Shown: positions 8,725-18,300, counted from the first letter of the stretch. The stretch is DNA of 64,000 bases from Caulobacterales bacterium (GCA_020638525.1 JACKIL010000002.1:248001-312000), one strand, 5' to 3'. Numbers and translations: made by a program. Notes: generated by a model from the letters alone, not told the origin.

Positions 8725-9525
8725 TTGTACGAGGGTTTGAGCCTTGCTGGCAAGACAGCCGTCATCACCGGCGGCGCCGGCGGCATCGGTCAAGCGACCG
8801 CCAAGCTTATGGCGGGCCGGGGCGCAAGAGTCGCCATTGCGGATATCAATCTCAAAGGCGCAGATGCGGTTGCCCGCGAAATTGGCGATGCGGCCATTGC
8901 GGTCAATCTTGATCTCGCTGACGAAACATCGATCAAGCGGGCCATCGTCACAATCATTCAGGCATTTGGCAGGATCGACATCCTTCACAACAATGCAGCC
9001 ATTGCCGGCGAAATTGTTGCGCGGGACGGCAGTCTTCACGATCTCGACACCGAAGTCTGGGACAGGGTGTTCGCTGTGAATTGCCGCGGCACCATGATGA
9101 TGACCCGAGAGTGCTTGCCTTATTTGATCGAAGCAAAAGGGTCGATCATCAACACCGTCTCTGGTCTCGGCTTACAAGGACACGTACGACAAACCGCGTA
9201 TGGTTCGACCAAGGCGGCTTTGATCCAATTCACCCGTACGGTTGCGACGACTTATGGTGCAAAAGGCGTGCGCTGCAACGCTGTTGCGCCCGGCCTTATC
9301 CTCACCGAAACCACGGCAAAGGACTTTCCCGCACACTGGCGCAAAAATGTCGAAGACGAGACGCCGCGCGGCGCTGTCGGTGAGCCTGAAGATATTGCTG
9401 AGCCTGTGGCGTTTCTCGCGTCTGACGCCGCAAAAAACATCACAGGACAGACAATTGTCTCCGATGGCGGGGTTTCGATCCATGTTCCAGGGTATGCGGC
9501 TTATGCGAAAGCCGTTTGGGGCTAG
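8725..9525 (+). CDS. Short-chain dehydrogenase/reductase
   Basis: A 266-residue classical SDR starting at TTG, supported by AGGAG about 9 bp upstream. The cofactor motif is TGGAGGIGQA, with an acidic residue (Asp) after the second strand in VAIADIN, suggesting NAD(H) preference. NNAA follows, and the catalytic site is Ser plus Tyr-x3-Lys in TAYGSTKAAL. The C-terminus has the usual DGG (VSDGGVSIH). It lies just before the Tat-exported protein and the flavocytochrome genes, and may oxidise the alcohol they make. The substrate is not certain. Confidence 0.85.
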   Translation: MYEGLSLAGKTAVITGGAGGIGQATAKLMAGRGARVAIADINLKGADAVAREIGDAAIAVNLDLADETSIKRAIVTIIQAFGRIDILHNNAAIAGEIVARDGSLHDLDTEVWDRVFAVNCRGTMMMTRECLPYLIEAKGSIINTVSGLGLQGHVRQTAYGSTKAALIQFTRTVATTYGAKGVRCNAVAPGLILTETTAKDFPAHWRKNVEDETPRGAVGEPEDIAEPVAFLASDAAKNITGQTIVSDGGVSIHVPGYAAYAKAVWG

Positions 9526-9565
9526 CCCTCAATACGTGTAGCCGAACTTAGGCAAATTAGCAGGA

Positions 9566-10189
9566 TTGACAGTGGAAAATCGTGGAATAAGTTTCAGCAA
9601 ATATGGGGCGCCTTTAAGCCGGCGATCTATATTAGGCGGCGCCTGCGTTCTGAGCGCAATGGCCTTCACTGAGCAGGCTTCGGGTGTTCGCCTGTGCGCT
9701 ACTACCAATGGCTTCAGTTTTGTCGTTACGGATAATCGCTTTTCGCCAAGCATCGACTTCGGGCAGCGCCTTTCAAGCGGCGGCAGCGAACGGTTGGAAG
9801 TCACCAAAGGCTTAACAAAGCTCTGGAGTGAGCGGCTCGCACCGCACTGGCGCGCGCCGACCGGCGCTGTTGCGGGGTTGACAAGCTGGGCTGTTTGGGA
9901 AGGTCTGTCAGAGCAATCCTATGGGCAATTTCGCCGTGCCCGGATCATTGGCACCCATGAGTTTGATTTGGCGACGAATGCGAGTTCGCACGACTTAACG
10001 ATTGAAAGTCGAACGGACGCGATTTTGGCCGATCCTCAATTGCGGGGCGCGAAATGGCCACTCGCAATAGCGCGTCACGCGGTAAGTTGCGTGAATGAGC
10101 CACGAGACAATGATCAAACTTGCCGCGTCGGCGCGCCAATGTTGGAATCCCGCGAAACTCTTCGCCTCATTTCATGGATAATTGTGTGA
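9566..10189 (+). CDS. Tat-exported protein of unknown function
   Basis: A 207-residue protein that I do not recognise. It starts at TTG and begins with a probable twin-arginine signal: SRRSILGGACVLSAMAF near residues 18-34. The mature part has no motif I can name. It contains VTDNRFSPS and a Cys near the end in HAVSCVNEP. It sits directly before the 4-cresol-dehydrogenase-like flavoprotein, overlapping or nearly touching it, and is followed by its cytochrome. A role as an exported partner of that periplasmic redox system is an inference from position only. Confidence 0.6.
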   Translation: MTVENRGISFSKYGAPLSRRSILGGACVLSAMAFTEQASGVRLCATTNGFSFVVTDNRFSPSIDFGQRLSSGGSERLEVTKGLTKLWSERLAPHWRAPTGAVAGLTSWAVWEGLSEQSYGQFRRARIIGTHEFDLATNASSHDLTIESRTDAILADPQLRGAKWPLAIARHAVSCVNEPRDNDQTCRVGAPMLESRETLRLISWIIV

Positions 10190-10193
10190 CAAG

Positions 10194-11867
10194 ATGAGAA
10201 CACCGCCAGGAATTTCCGAAGTTGAGTTTTCGACCGCCTTACAAGCTTTCGCCAATGTGGTTGGAAAAGAATGGGTCTTCACTTCTGATGAAGATTTGCA
10301 CACCTATCGCGACGCCTATTCTCCATTACGTAACGAGCCCGACGAACGCGTCGCTTCTGCTGCTGTCGCACCTCGCAGCGTTGAAGAAGTGCAGGAGATC
10401 GTGCGCATCGCAAACCGATTTAGCATTCCGCTTTACGCAATCTCAACGGGTCGCAATCTCGGCTATGGCGGCTCCGCGCCGAATTATTCGGGCAGTGTCG
10501 TTGTTGATCTGAAAAGGATGAATCGGGTTATTGAAGTCAACGACAGCAATCACTACGCGATTGTCGAACCCGGCGTCAGCTATTTTGACCTTTATAATTA
10601 TTGCCGGGAAAAAAAACTGAAAGTCTGGCTGGACGTCCCTGATCCTGGTTGGGGGAGTCTGGTCGGCAACGCCCTCGACCATGGCGTCGGTCACACCGCT
10701 TCCAGGTTCCGCAACCATTTCGACGCCCATTGCGGCATGGAAGTGGTGCTGCCGAGCGGCGAATTGCTGCGCACAGGCATGGGCGCGATGCCGAAATCTC
10801 AGACATGGGCGCAATACAAGCTCGGCCTTGGCCCAGTCGTCGATGGGCTTTTTTCGCAATCAAATATGGGCATTGTTACCAAAATGGGCTTTTGGTTGAT
10901 GCCTGAGCCTGAAGCCTTTCTCCAAGGCAAGGTTATGGTTCGACGCTACGATGATCTGCATGACCTTGTCGAAGTGTTGAAATATGTCGAGAACATGGCC
11001 ATCGCGCCGGGCGCGCCGGAAATGGCGAGCCCCTTGCTCGGCGCTGGCGGCGACACCAAGACGCTCGTCGACATTTTTTTGAACGGGCCGCCGCAGTTGG
11101 ATCGGAATCACAGTGAACTGATCGCAGCCGCTGAACTCGGCTATTCCCGCAAACTCGAACAATATGGCCTCGACAACAATATTCCCTATTGGTCGTTTCA
11201 CGTATCATTTTACGGTCCGCGGAAGGTGGTAGAAGCCCAATGGGAAGCAGTGCAGGATATCATGACAGAACGCGTCAGCGACGCGATCTTTCAAGCTCAC
11301 GATGTCGTCACGGATCGGGATGAAGCCGTTCGAAAAGCTGAGGTCTACGCCCAGAATATGGGAGTGCCTAACCTCGAGTTTTTTGCGTTGGGTACACGTG
11401 GAGGAGGATTGCCGCCCACACGCGGGCACCTTTTCTTCTCCCCGGTCATTCCCCAGTCGGCAGAAGGAATTCTTGAGGCGAACCGCGTATTCAATAAAGC
11501 GGTTAACGACATCCCGCTGCTGCAGCAGGTGCCAATGTTTAACTTGCGCCCGTTTTCGCTGCCTACCGCATTTTATGAACGTTGTTTTCTTCTGGTGCTT
11601 GGCTTCCCGGTGCTAGACGACCCTGCGATCAACAAGGCCACAGTGGCGGCGTTCCGAGAACTAATCAGGATTGGCGCAGAACATGGTTGGGGCGAGTACC
11701 GCACGTCGCCGATATTCCAGGACCAGGTGATGCAAACCTATTCATTCAACGACAATGCGCTTTTGCGTTTCCATGAGACGATCAAGGATGCGCTTGATCC
11801 AAATGGCATCCTGTCGCCAGGCCGCTATGGTATCTGGCCGCAAAACCTGCGGGGGACAAAACCATGA
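10194..11867 (+). CDS. 4-cresol dehydrogenase/vanillyl-alcohol-oxidase-type flavoprotein
   Basis: About 557 residues, a PCMH-type FAD protein like the flavoprotein subunit of p-cresol methylhydroxylase and eugenol hydroxylase. These oxidise 4-alkylphenols at the benzylic carbon with water as oxygen source and pass electrons to a cytochrome c. The FAD-binding half contains STGRNLGYGGSAP and HFDAHCGMEVVLPSGE, followed by QSNMGIVTKMGFWLMP, all strongly PCMH-like. The start may be ATG 10194 or TTG 10182, which overlaps the upstream gene. The cytochrome gene follows with a 4-bp overlap. The family covalently links FAD to a Tyr or His; I could not settle which residue does so here. The substrate is likely a 4-hydroxyphenyl compound. 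Confidence 0.88.
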   Translation: MRTPPGISEVEFSTALQAFANVVGKEWVFTSDEDLHTYRDAYSPLRNEPDERVASAAVAPRSVEEVQEIVRIANRFSIPLYAISTGRNLGYGGSAPNYSGSVVVDLKRMNRVIEVNDSNHYAIVEPGVSYFDLYNYCREKKLKVWLDVPDPGWGSLVGNALDHGVGHTASRFRNHFDAHCGMEVVLPSGELLRTGMGAMPKSQTWAQYKLGLGPVVDGLFSQSNMGIVTKMGFWLMPEPEAFLQGKVMVRRYDDLHDLVEVLKYVENMAIAPGAPEMASPLLGAGGDTKTLVDIFLNGPPQLDRNHSELIAAAELGYSRKLEQYGLDNNIPYWSFHVSFYGPRKVVEAQWEAVQDIMTERVSDAIFQAHDVVTDRDEAVRKAEVYAQNMGVPNLEFFALGTRGGGLPPTRGHLFFSPVIPQSAEGILEANRVFNKAVNDIPLLQQVPMFNLRPFSLPTAFYERCFLLVLGFPVLDDPAINKATVAAFRELIRIGAEHGWGEYRTSPIFQDQVMQTYSFNDNALLRFHETIKDALDPNGILSPGRYGIWPQNLRGTKP

Positions 11868-12274
11868 AGAAAGTCCTCTTGATTTCGATCCTCGCCCTTT
11901 CTCTGACGTCTTGCGGTTCGCGCAAAGAGGCGGCGGACGATCAGGCTAAAGAGACATTGGCTCCGCAAGCTAGTGCGGGCAAACAAGTATTCGACAAATG
12001 GTGCGCCTATTGTCATGGCAAGGGCGAACGCTTTCCAGGAACGGTGTCGCTTGCCGTCAAATATGGCGAAGACTTGCCCGCAGCCTTGGAAGAACGAGAA
12101 GACTTGACACCAGAAACCGTTTCACTCTTCGTTCGTCAAGGCGTTTATTCAATGCCGCCGTTCCGAAAAACAGAAATCACTGACGAAGAACTGGCGGCCC
12201 TAGGCGCCTATCTGAGCCACACAGAAAATCTGGCCGACGACGCTGAAGGGGTCGTTCCTCCCGAACTTCAATAA
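11864..12274 (+). CDS. c-type cytochrome lipoprotein, electron acceptor of the flavoprotein
   Basis: A 136-residue class I cytochrome c. A lipobox LTSC at residues 14-17 predicts a lipid-anchored periplasmic protein. The haem motif CAYCH follows (Cys-x2-Cys-His), and a Met in YSMPPFRK is the likely sixth ligand. Its ATG overlaps the stop of the flavoprotein gene, which matches the flavocytochrome arrangement of p-cresol methylhydroxylase (PchF plus PchC). The lipid anchor is less usual than a soluble subunit. It should carry electrons from the flavin to the respiratory chain. Confidence 0.88.
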   Translation: MKKVLLISILALSLTSCGSRKEAADDQAKETLAPQASAGKQVFDKWCAYCHGKGERFPGTVSLAVKYGEDLPAALEEREDLTPETVSLFVRQGVYSMPPFRKTEITDEELAALGAYLSHTENLADDAEGVVPPELQ

Positions 12275-12441
12275 ACGGCGCCCGCCGAGTGGGTTGACCA
12301 TTCTCGCCAAGAGTGAATCTGGTTGACTCCCAAGCGGAAGGAGGATACGTCGAATTACGATACGCGAAGTCCACATATTCAACCAAAAGAGGTCGGAAGA
12401 GGCTTCGCCGATAATTGCAGATTGGCATTTGGGGTTTTCGA

Positions 12442-13296
12442 ATGACACGCAAAATGCGCGAGGGAACGGTCGAACTTCCAAACGGTCTTTCGATGCATTA
12501 CTACGAATGGCCCGGCAATGGCCCCAAGCTTCTATTGCTCCATCCTACTTGCGGATATGGCCGCATCTGGGAGTGGTTGGCCGATGCGCTGGGCGACAAA
12601 TTCCACATTTTTGCGCCTGATCAACGCGGCCACGGCTATTCCGGTCGCCCAAACGGGTCTTACTCCGCCGACGAATATGCGGACGATGCGGAGCTATTCG
12701 CAGAGGCTGTCGGGATCGACAGAGCGATTGTGTTCGGACATTCGCTCGGATCGCGCGTCGGTCAGGTTTTCGCGGCTCGATATCCGAATCGCGCCTATGC
12801 CCTGATCCTTACCGCTCCGCATTTGAGCAACTTTTACATGACCCGGGAAGATGCGAAGGCTGTACTTGAGACCGCCGCCAGCAATTTGCATCACCCCGAA
12901 CGATTTGCGTCGCGCGAACAAGCCTTCACCTACATGAGGGCGCGTTGGCCTTGGACCCCGGACCCGGATGAAGCGCTCAATCATCGCATCGACTACAATT
13001 TCCACCACCATCAGGATGGATCCGTTTCACCACACTACGATATCGTACGGGTATCCCAGGGACTTACACATCTTAGCGACGACCTGCGCCCTTATGCGGC
13101 GGCGGTAAAGTGCCCTGTTCTAATTCTGCGCGCCGCTTCCGGCAAACTGTCATCTCAAGACGCCATCGAACTGGCCAAATTCTGGGGAGACGCCCGGGTG
13201 GTCGATGTTGAAGGCACTTATGCGGTTCAACTTGAAAGTCCTGTCGCCACTGCAGAAGCGATTGCCGAATTCGCAGGGGCTATCGATGTCAAATGA
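12442..13296 (+). CDS. Alpha/beta hydrolase, catalytic His apparently missing
   Basis: About 284 residues with the alpha/beta-hydrolase fold. The oxyanion region is LLHPTCGYGRIW, DQRGHGYSG follows, and the nucleophile elbow is GHSLGS. Near the end, where homologues have a GxGH-type segment before VQLESP, this protein reads EGTYAVQLESP: the catalytic His seems replaced by Tyr, with one residue lost. So it may be inactive or have changed chemistry. An earlier TTG (12415) keeps the frame open, but ATG 12442 is preferred. It sits between the cytochrome and an aldehyde dehydrogenase in the same direction. Confidence 0.75.
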   Translation: MTRKMREGTVELPNGLSMHYYEWPGNGPKLLLLHPTCGYGRIWEWLADALGDKFHIFAPDQRGHGYSGRPNGSYSADEYADDAELFAEAVGIDRAIVFGHSLGSRVGQVFAARYPNRAYALILTAPHLSNFYMTREDAKAVLETAASNLHHPERFASREQAFTYMRARWPWTPDPDEALNHRIDYNFHHHQDGSVSPHYDIVRVSQGLTHLSDDLRPYAAAVKCPVLILRAASGKLSSQDAIELAKFWGDARVVDVEGTYAVQLESPVATAEAIAEFAGAIDVK

Positions 13297-13339
13297 CCGT
13301 TAGGCCAATTTCTTCCGCCACGTTCTGAAAGGCAGTATC

Positions 13340-14794
13340 ATGACAGTGAATATCAAGCACCCCGACCGGTTGTTGATCGGCGGCGAATGGGTCGAGCCTA
13401 TCGATGGCGCGCCGATTCCAGTTATTTCTCCGGACACTGAAGAGATTGTATTCACTGTCGCCGGGGCAGGCCCGCGCGACATGGACCGCGCCGTGGAAGC
13501 GGCTCGGCGAGCATTTGACAGCGGTCCTTGGTCTGAAATGCCTCCGGAAAAGAGAATCGCCCTTGTCGAGCGCCTGGCGGACGCGCTCGACAGGCGAGCT
13601 GGCGAAATCGGAGAAGCCTGGACGTTGCAGGTTGGGGCCTTGGCTGTGTTGGGACCAATCTTTGCCGGGATCGGCACGCAGCACCTGCGCGATGCAATCG
13701 CACACGGCCGCAATTTCAAATTTGAACAGCAGGTGGAAAGCCCTGTCGCGCCAGATGCGCGTATTGTCTACGAGGCGGTCGGCGTTGTTGCTGCGATCAC
13801 ACCGTGGAATGTGCCCTATATGCTGATGACCAACAAGGTGGCGCCCGCTCTGGTTGCGGGATGCACGTTGATTATGAAGCCTTCACCGGAAACGCCGCTC
13901 GAGGCCTATGTCATTGCTGAATGCGCCCAAGAAGCGGGGCTGCCGCCTGGAGTCATCAATCTTGTCCCAGCGGATCGCGAAGCCGCCGATCATCTGATGC
14001 GCAATCCGCAGATCGACAAGGTCGCCTTCACCGGCTCAACCGCCGTCGGGAAGCAGATCGGCCAAGTTTGCGCGGAACAAGTTCGGCGCTGCAGTCTCGA
14101 ACTTGGCGGCAAGTCGGCTGCGATCGTGCTCGATGATATGAGCGACGAGGAAGTCGCCGATATTCTTACCGGTGCTATTACAACGCTAAGCGGCCAAGTT
14201 TGCGCGATGTTGAGTCGTGCGCTCGTCCCCAGCCATCGCTATGACGGAATTGCAGCCGCCATCGCCGCTGCGATGAAAAAGGTGCGGATCGGACATTCGG
14301 ACGATCCGTCAACGCAAATGGGGCCGCTCGCGACTCGGCGCCAATTAGAACGCGTGGAAAAATATGTCGAGATCGGCGTTGCTGAAGGAGCGACGTTAGT
14401 CACAGGAGGCAAACGACCGACGCAACCCAATAGAGGAGTATTTTATGAGCCGACGCTGTTTACCGGCGTGACCAATGATATGAGAATCGCGCGGGAAGAG
14501 ATTTTCGGTCCGGTTCTATGCCTTATCCCATATGATGGCGTCGACCATGCGATCCGCATCGCGAACGATTCGATGTACGGACTCAACGCCTCAGTCCTTA
14601 CACATGACGCCGAGTCGGCGGCAAAGATCGGACGCAAGATGAGAGCGGGAACTTTTGCGCAGAACGGATTAAAAACCGATTTCTCCCTTCCGATGGGCGG
14701 GTTTAAGCAGTCGGGCATTGGCCGCGAAGGCGGCGAACAGGGATTGCGCGGCTATCTCGAGACGAAGTCGATGCTGCTCGAACCAGCGAAGTAG
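13340..14794 (+). CDS. NAD(P)-dependent aldehyde dehydrogenase
   Basis: A 484-residue ALDH-superfamily enzyme oxidising an aldehyde to a carboxylic acid. Visible are the Glu of LELGGKSA, the nucleophile Cys288 in SGQVCAMLSR, and the late motif EEIFGPVL. An earlier ITPWNVPY segment is the catalytic Asn region. AAGG lies before the ATG. In a 4-alkylphenol pathway it would take the aldehyde made by the flavocytochrome to the acid, as 4-hydroxybenzaldehyde dehydrogenase does; that role is inferred from its position. Confidence 0.88.
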   Translation: MTVNIKHPDRLLIGGEWVEPIDGAPIPVISPDTEEIVFTVAGAGPRDMDRAVEAARRAFDSGPWSEMPPEKRIALVERLADALDRRAGEIGEAWTLQVGALAVLGPIFAGIGTQHLRDAIAHGRNFKFEQQVESPVAPDARIVYEAVGVVAAITPWNVPYMLMTNKVAPALVAGCTLIMKPSPETPLEAYVIAECAQEAGLPPGVINLVPADREAADHLMRNPQIDKVAFTGSTAVGKQIGQVCAEQVRRCSLELGGKSAAIVLDDMSDEEVADILTGAITTLSGQVCAMLSRALVPSHRYDGIAAAIAAAMKKVRIGHSDDPSTQMGPLATRRQLERVEKYVEIGVAEGATLVTGGKRPTQPNRGVFYEPTLFTGVTNDMRIAREEIFGPVLCLIPYDGVDHAIRIANDSMYGLNASVLTHDAESAAKIGRKMRAGTFAQNGLKTDFSLPMGGFKQSGIGREGGEQGLRGYLETKSMLLEPAK

Positions 14795-14869
14795 CCTTTC
14801 GCGAGCGCTCAACGATCCCTGTCGCCGATTGAACCAGCGATCATTTCAGGAAAAAGGACCGGACCCAAT

Positions 14870-15172
14870 ATGCAGAAACTCGTAGTGATGTACCCCCCAC
14901 AGCCCGACATGGATGCCTTTAAAGCCTATTACGTCGGCACCCATATCCCACTCGCCAGAAAGATCCCTGGCCTTCAGGCGCTGCGCTACAGCTTCGAAGT
15001 TGAAACCTTGGCGGGCGACGCCCGATATGCCTGCATTTTTGAAGCCGAGTTCGAAGATGGCGCGGCCCTCGGCAAGGGTATGGGCTCGCCCGAAGGCCAA
15101 GCGGTCGCCGCGGACGTTCCCAATTTTGCGAAGAATCCGCCATCGCTGATCCATTACCGTGTCGATAAATAG
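14870..15172 (+). CDS. EthD-domain protein
   Basis: A 100-residue protein of the EthD family (ferredoxin-like dimeric barrel). Typical features are the opening MQKLVVMYPP, the conserved YYVGTHIPLARKIPGL segment and the C-terminal IHYRVDK. EthD proteins accompany oxidative degradation genes (first seen with ethyl tert-butyl ether) and a few are small cyclases or isomerases. The exact role here is unknown. It follows the aldehyde dehydrogenase by 75 bp on the same strand. Confidence 0.8.
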   Translation: MQKLVVMYPPQPDMDAFKAYYVGTHIPLARKIPGLQALRYSFEVETLAGDARYACIFEAEFEDGAALGKGMGSPEGQAVAADVPNFAKNPPSLIHYRVDK

Positions 15173-15369
15173 AAGACGTCAAGATTTGGTGCGGATTACA
15201 CTTGGTAATTCGCTGCATTCTTTGAGGTAGGAGCGAGCGAAATATTCGGGCTTTGCAAGGTGTTCTGGGGGGCGGCTCGCCTAGAGGCGTTGCGAGCAAG
15301 TACAGCAATTCTTTTTGGTTTGAACTACTCAGAACGAAGTACTGGCACATGCATGCGTAAGGAGTTGCG

Positions 15370-16797
15370 GTGAACCACTTGGCTCAGGGGGAAGAAGCCG
15401 AAAAGGAAGGCGGCGCCAAAGCGCTAGTTCAAGGCAGGGGTCTTGGCACGCTTGACCGTTTACGTGACAATTTTTCCGCGTCCGGTCGAAAGCTGCTGCA
15501 GCGCGTATTGCCTTTTTTCGATCGTCCCCAATCATTTGGGGAAATAGACGGCGCAAAGACCGCTTGCGATATTGCAAGCGCCCTACTCTCGGTCCGTGGA
15601 GAAGCTTCAGGCGTCGCAATCGCCGCCGATCTCCTCGGTCTCTATGAGCATTTGGACCCGAATTCGAAAGAAGAGTTCCTGTTTGCGCTCGGGATGGACT
15701 TCGATCCTGACGAACAAGCTTTAACCAACTGTTGGGAGCAATATCGCCGAGAGGGCCCGGTTGCCCTTCATGCCCTTTCGAAAGCGGTCGAAGCGCCTCG
15801 ACAGGAGTTGTTTCGTCGCCTCAACCTCGCGCCTGGCGGCACCGCCGCCCTCGTTCGAATGCGTGCAGATCTGTTGTCAATCAAGGCTAAAAACGAGGTT
15901 TTTGCGCGCGTCGACGCCGATCTAAAGCACCTCCTTCGCTCATGGTTCAACAGAGGCTTCTTATCGATGCGATCGATCGACTGGTCATCGTCGGCGAGCC
16001 TACTCGAAAGACTTATTAAGTATGAGTCTGTCCACGACATAAACAGCTGGACAGAATTGCGGCTGCGCCTAGACCCCCCGGACAGGCGTTGTTTCGCTTT
16101 CTTTCACCCTGCAATGGCTGATGAGCCGCTTATTTTCGTTGAAGTGGGACTAACTAACGGCATACCGACCAGTATTCAAAATTTGCTCAGCTCGAACCGC
16201 GAACCGATTGACGCAGACTGTGCGACTACTGCTACTTTTTATTCGATCAACAATTGTCAGCCTGGGTTGGCCGGAATTTCTTTCGGGCATTTTCTCATTA
16301 AGCAGGTCGCAGCCGACCTCAAGCGCGACCTCCCTAACCTTTCTCAGTTCGTCACACTTTCACCTGTTCCCGGCCTGATGAACTGGCTTCGTCAGTCCGT
16401 AGCAACCGCCGAAGAACACGCGATCATCGAAAAGCTCGCAGATCCGTCAGGATTTCGAGAGCTCGACGACCAGGAAGCTCGTTCATTCCTCCTCAAGCGC
16501 GCCGTCGAGTACTTTACGAAAGCGCGCAATCCTTCCGGCAAACCGTACGACCCTGTCGCGCGGTTCCACCTTGGCAACGGCGCACGCCTAGAGCAAATCA
16601 ACTGGCGCGCGGACACATCAAACAATGGTTTGCGCCAAAGCGGGAGCGTGATGGTCAATTATCTCTATGATCTTGCAAGATTGGAGGAGAATCACGAAGC
16701 ATTTGTCGAACGCGGAAAGTTGATAACCGGCGAACCGTTCAACAAGCTTGCGGCCTCAATCAGCGCAAAGAAAATTTCGTCGAAAGGGCCGCTTTGA
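15370..16797 (+). CDS. matA: Malonyl-CoA decarboxylase
   Basis: A 475-residue malonyl-CoA decarboxylase, which converts malonyl-CoA to acetyl-CoA and CO2. The N-terminal helical domain is followed by the catalytic GNAT-like domain with CFAFFHPAMADEPLIFVEVGLT and FYSINNCQPGLAGISFGHFLIKQV cut into these blocks as in the family. The catalytic Ser and His are in the C-terminal half. It starts at GTG with AAGGAG about 7 bp upstream. The next gene, a malonyl-CoA synthetase, starts immediately after its stop. Together they let the cell use free malonate. This is unusual beside aromatic genes. Confidence 0.9.
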   Translation: MNHLAQGEEAEKEGGAKALVQGRGLGTLDRLRDNFSASGRKLLQRVLPFFDRPQSFGEIDGAKTACDIASALLSVRGEASGVAIAADLLGLYEHLDPNSKEEFLFALGMDFDPDEQALTNCWEQYRREGPVALHALSKAVEAPRQELFRRLNLAPGGTAALVRMRADLLSIKAKNEVFARVDADLKHLLRSWFNRGFLSMRSIDWSSSASLLERLIKYESVHDINSWTELRLRLDPPDRRCFAFFHPAMADEPLIFVEVGLTNGIPTSIQNLLSSNREPIDADCATTATFYSINNCQPGLAGISFGHFLIKQVAADLKRDLPNLSQFVTLSPVPGLMNWLRQSVATAEEHAIIEKLADPSGFRELDDQEARSFLLKRAVEYFTKARNPSGKPYDPVARFHLGNGARLEQINWRADTSNNGLRQSGSVMVNYLYDLARLEENHEAFVERGKLITGEPFNKLAASISAKKISSKGPL

Positions 16798-18300
16798 ATG
16801 GCAAACCTATACGCCACGCTCTCTCTTTGCTTTCCAAAGGATCGCAGTGAAGTTTTTGCAACAACACAAGACGGCTCCATATTGACCTATGCGGATCTCG
16901 AGCGGAGATCTGCGCAATACGCTCACTTGCTTGCGCGCCTCGGCGTAAGACCCGACGACCGCGTCGCGGTCCAGGCCAGCAAGAGCCTCGAAATGCTCAT
17001 GCTCTACTTGGGTTGTTTGCGCGCCGGAGCGATTTTCCTTCCTCTGAACACAGCCTACACTCCAGCCGAACTGACTTATTTTCTTGAAGACGCCGCGCCC
17101 AGTCTTTTCGTATGCAGACCGGAAGATGAAACGGAAATGCGCCAGCTTGCCGGCGTTGCGCAGTTGGAAACGCTTGACGCCGATGGCCGCGGCACCCTTG
17201 CGGCAGAGTCAGTGAGCCAGGAGGATTCCTTTCCTACTATCGACCGAAGCGGCGACGATATTGCCGCCATCCTTTATACTTCAGGAACAACCGGGCGATC
17301 GAAAGGGGCGATGCTTAGCCATGACAACCTCGCCACGAATTGCCTCACTCTGCGCGATTACTGGCGTTTCACCTCAAACGACACGCTGCTCCATGCGCTG
17401 CCTATTTTCCATACGCATGGCCTTTTCGTTGCGACCAACATCACGCTTGCCGCAGGGGCGAAAATGATATTTCTGCCCGGCTTCGACATCGACCAGGTTA
17501 TCGCGGCGTTGCCGCGTTCAACCGTGATGATGGGCGTCCCTACTTTCTACATAAGACTTCTCAAAGAACCGGCTTTTACGCAGGAGCTTGTTAGCCACAT
17601 GCGCCTGTTCATATCAGGTTCGGCCCCGCTTTCCGCTGATATCCATCGAGTTTTTCACCAACATACCGGCCACATGATCCTCGAACGATATGGGATGACA
17701 GAGACAAACATGAACGCATCGAATCCTTACGAGGGTGAACGGCGTGCCGGAACGGTTGGTTTTCCCTTGCCTGGCGTTTCGATCAGGATCGCAGATCCTG
17801 ACAGCGGTAAGCAGCTGCCGCAAGAAGAAGTCGGCGTCATTGAGATCCAAGGACCCAATGTCTTCAAGGGGTACTGGAATATGCCCGAGAAGACAGCTGC
17901 GGAATTTCGCGATGGCTACTTTATTTCGGGTGATTTAGGTTTGATCGACAATGACGGTTATGTCTCGATTGTCGGGCGCGCGAAGGATCTCATTATCGCT
18001 GGGGGGTATAATATTTATCCTGCGGAGGTGGAGGCAGCTCTCGACGAACTCGCCGAAATAAGAGAGTCAGCTGTCGTCGGCGTCGCCCATCCCGACATGG
18101 GCGAAGGGGTTGTCGGCGTCGTCGTCCCAGTCAATCCGGAATTCGCCGATGAATCGGCTATCATAGGGCAGCTGCAAGACAAGCTTGCGCGTTTCAAACA
18201 GCCGCGCCGAATTTTCTTCGTAGACGAGCTGCCCAAAAACGGAATGGGCAAGGTTCAAAAGACGATATTACGCGAAAAATATTCCGATACGTTCAAATGA
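16798..18300 (+). CDS. matB: Malonyl-CoA synthetase (malonate-CoA ligase)
   Basis: A 500-residue acyl-adenylate-forming enzyme. The ATP loop YTSGTTGRSKGA lies near residues 160-171, ERYGMTETNM mid-protein, and the hinge GDLGLIDNDGYVSIVGR precedes the C-terminal Lys in PKNGMGKVQK. The sequence type and its partner matA point to malonate as substrate. ATG follows directly after the matA stop (TGA ATG), so the two are coupled. Broader acyl-CoA synthetase activity cannot be excluded. Confidence 0.88.
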   Translation: MANLYATLSLCFPKDRSEVFATTQDGSILTYADLERRSAQYAHLLARLGVRPDDRVAVQASKSLEMLMLYLGCLRAGAIFLPLNTAYTPAELTYFLEDAAPSLFVCRPEDETEMRQLAGVAQLETLDADGRGTLAAESVSQEDSFPTIDRSGDDIAAILYTSGTTGRSKGAMLSHDNLATNCLTLRDYWRFTSNDTLLHALPIFHTHGLFVATNITLAAGAKMIFLPGFDIDQVIAALPRSTVMMGVPTFYIRLLKEPAFTQELVSHMRLFISGSAPLSADIHRVFHQHTGHMILERYGMTETNMNASNPYEGERRAGTVGFPLPGVSIRIADPDSGKQLPQEEVGVIEIQGPNVFKGYWNMPEKTAAEFRDGYFISGDLGLIDNDGYVSIVGRAKDLIIAGGYNIYPAEVEAALDELAEIRESAVVGVAHPDMGEGVVGVVVPVNPEFADESAIIGQLQDKLARFKQPRRIFFVDELPKNGMGKVQKTILREKYSDTFK

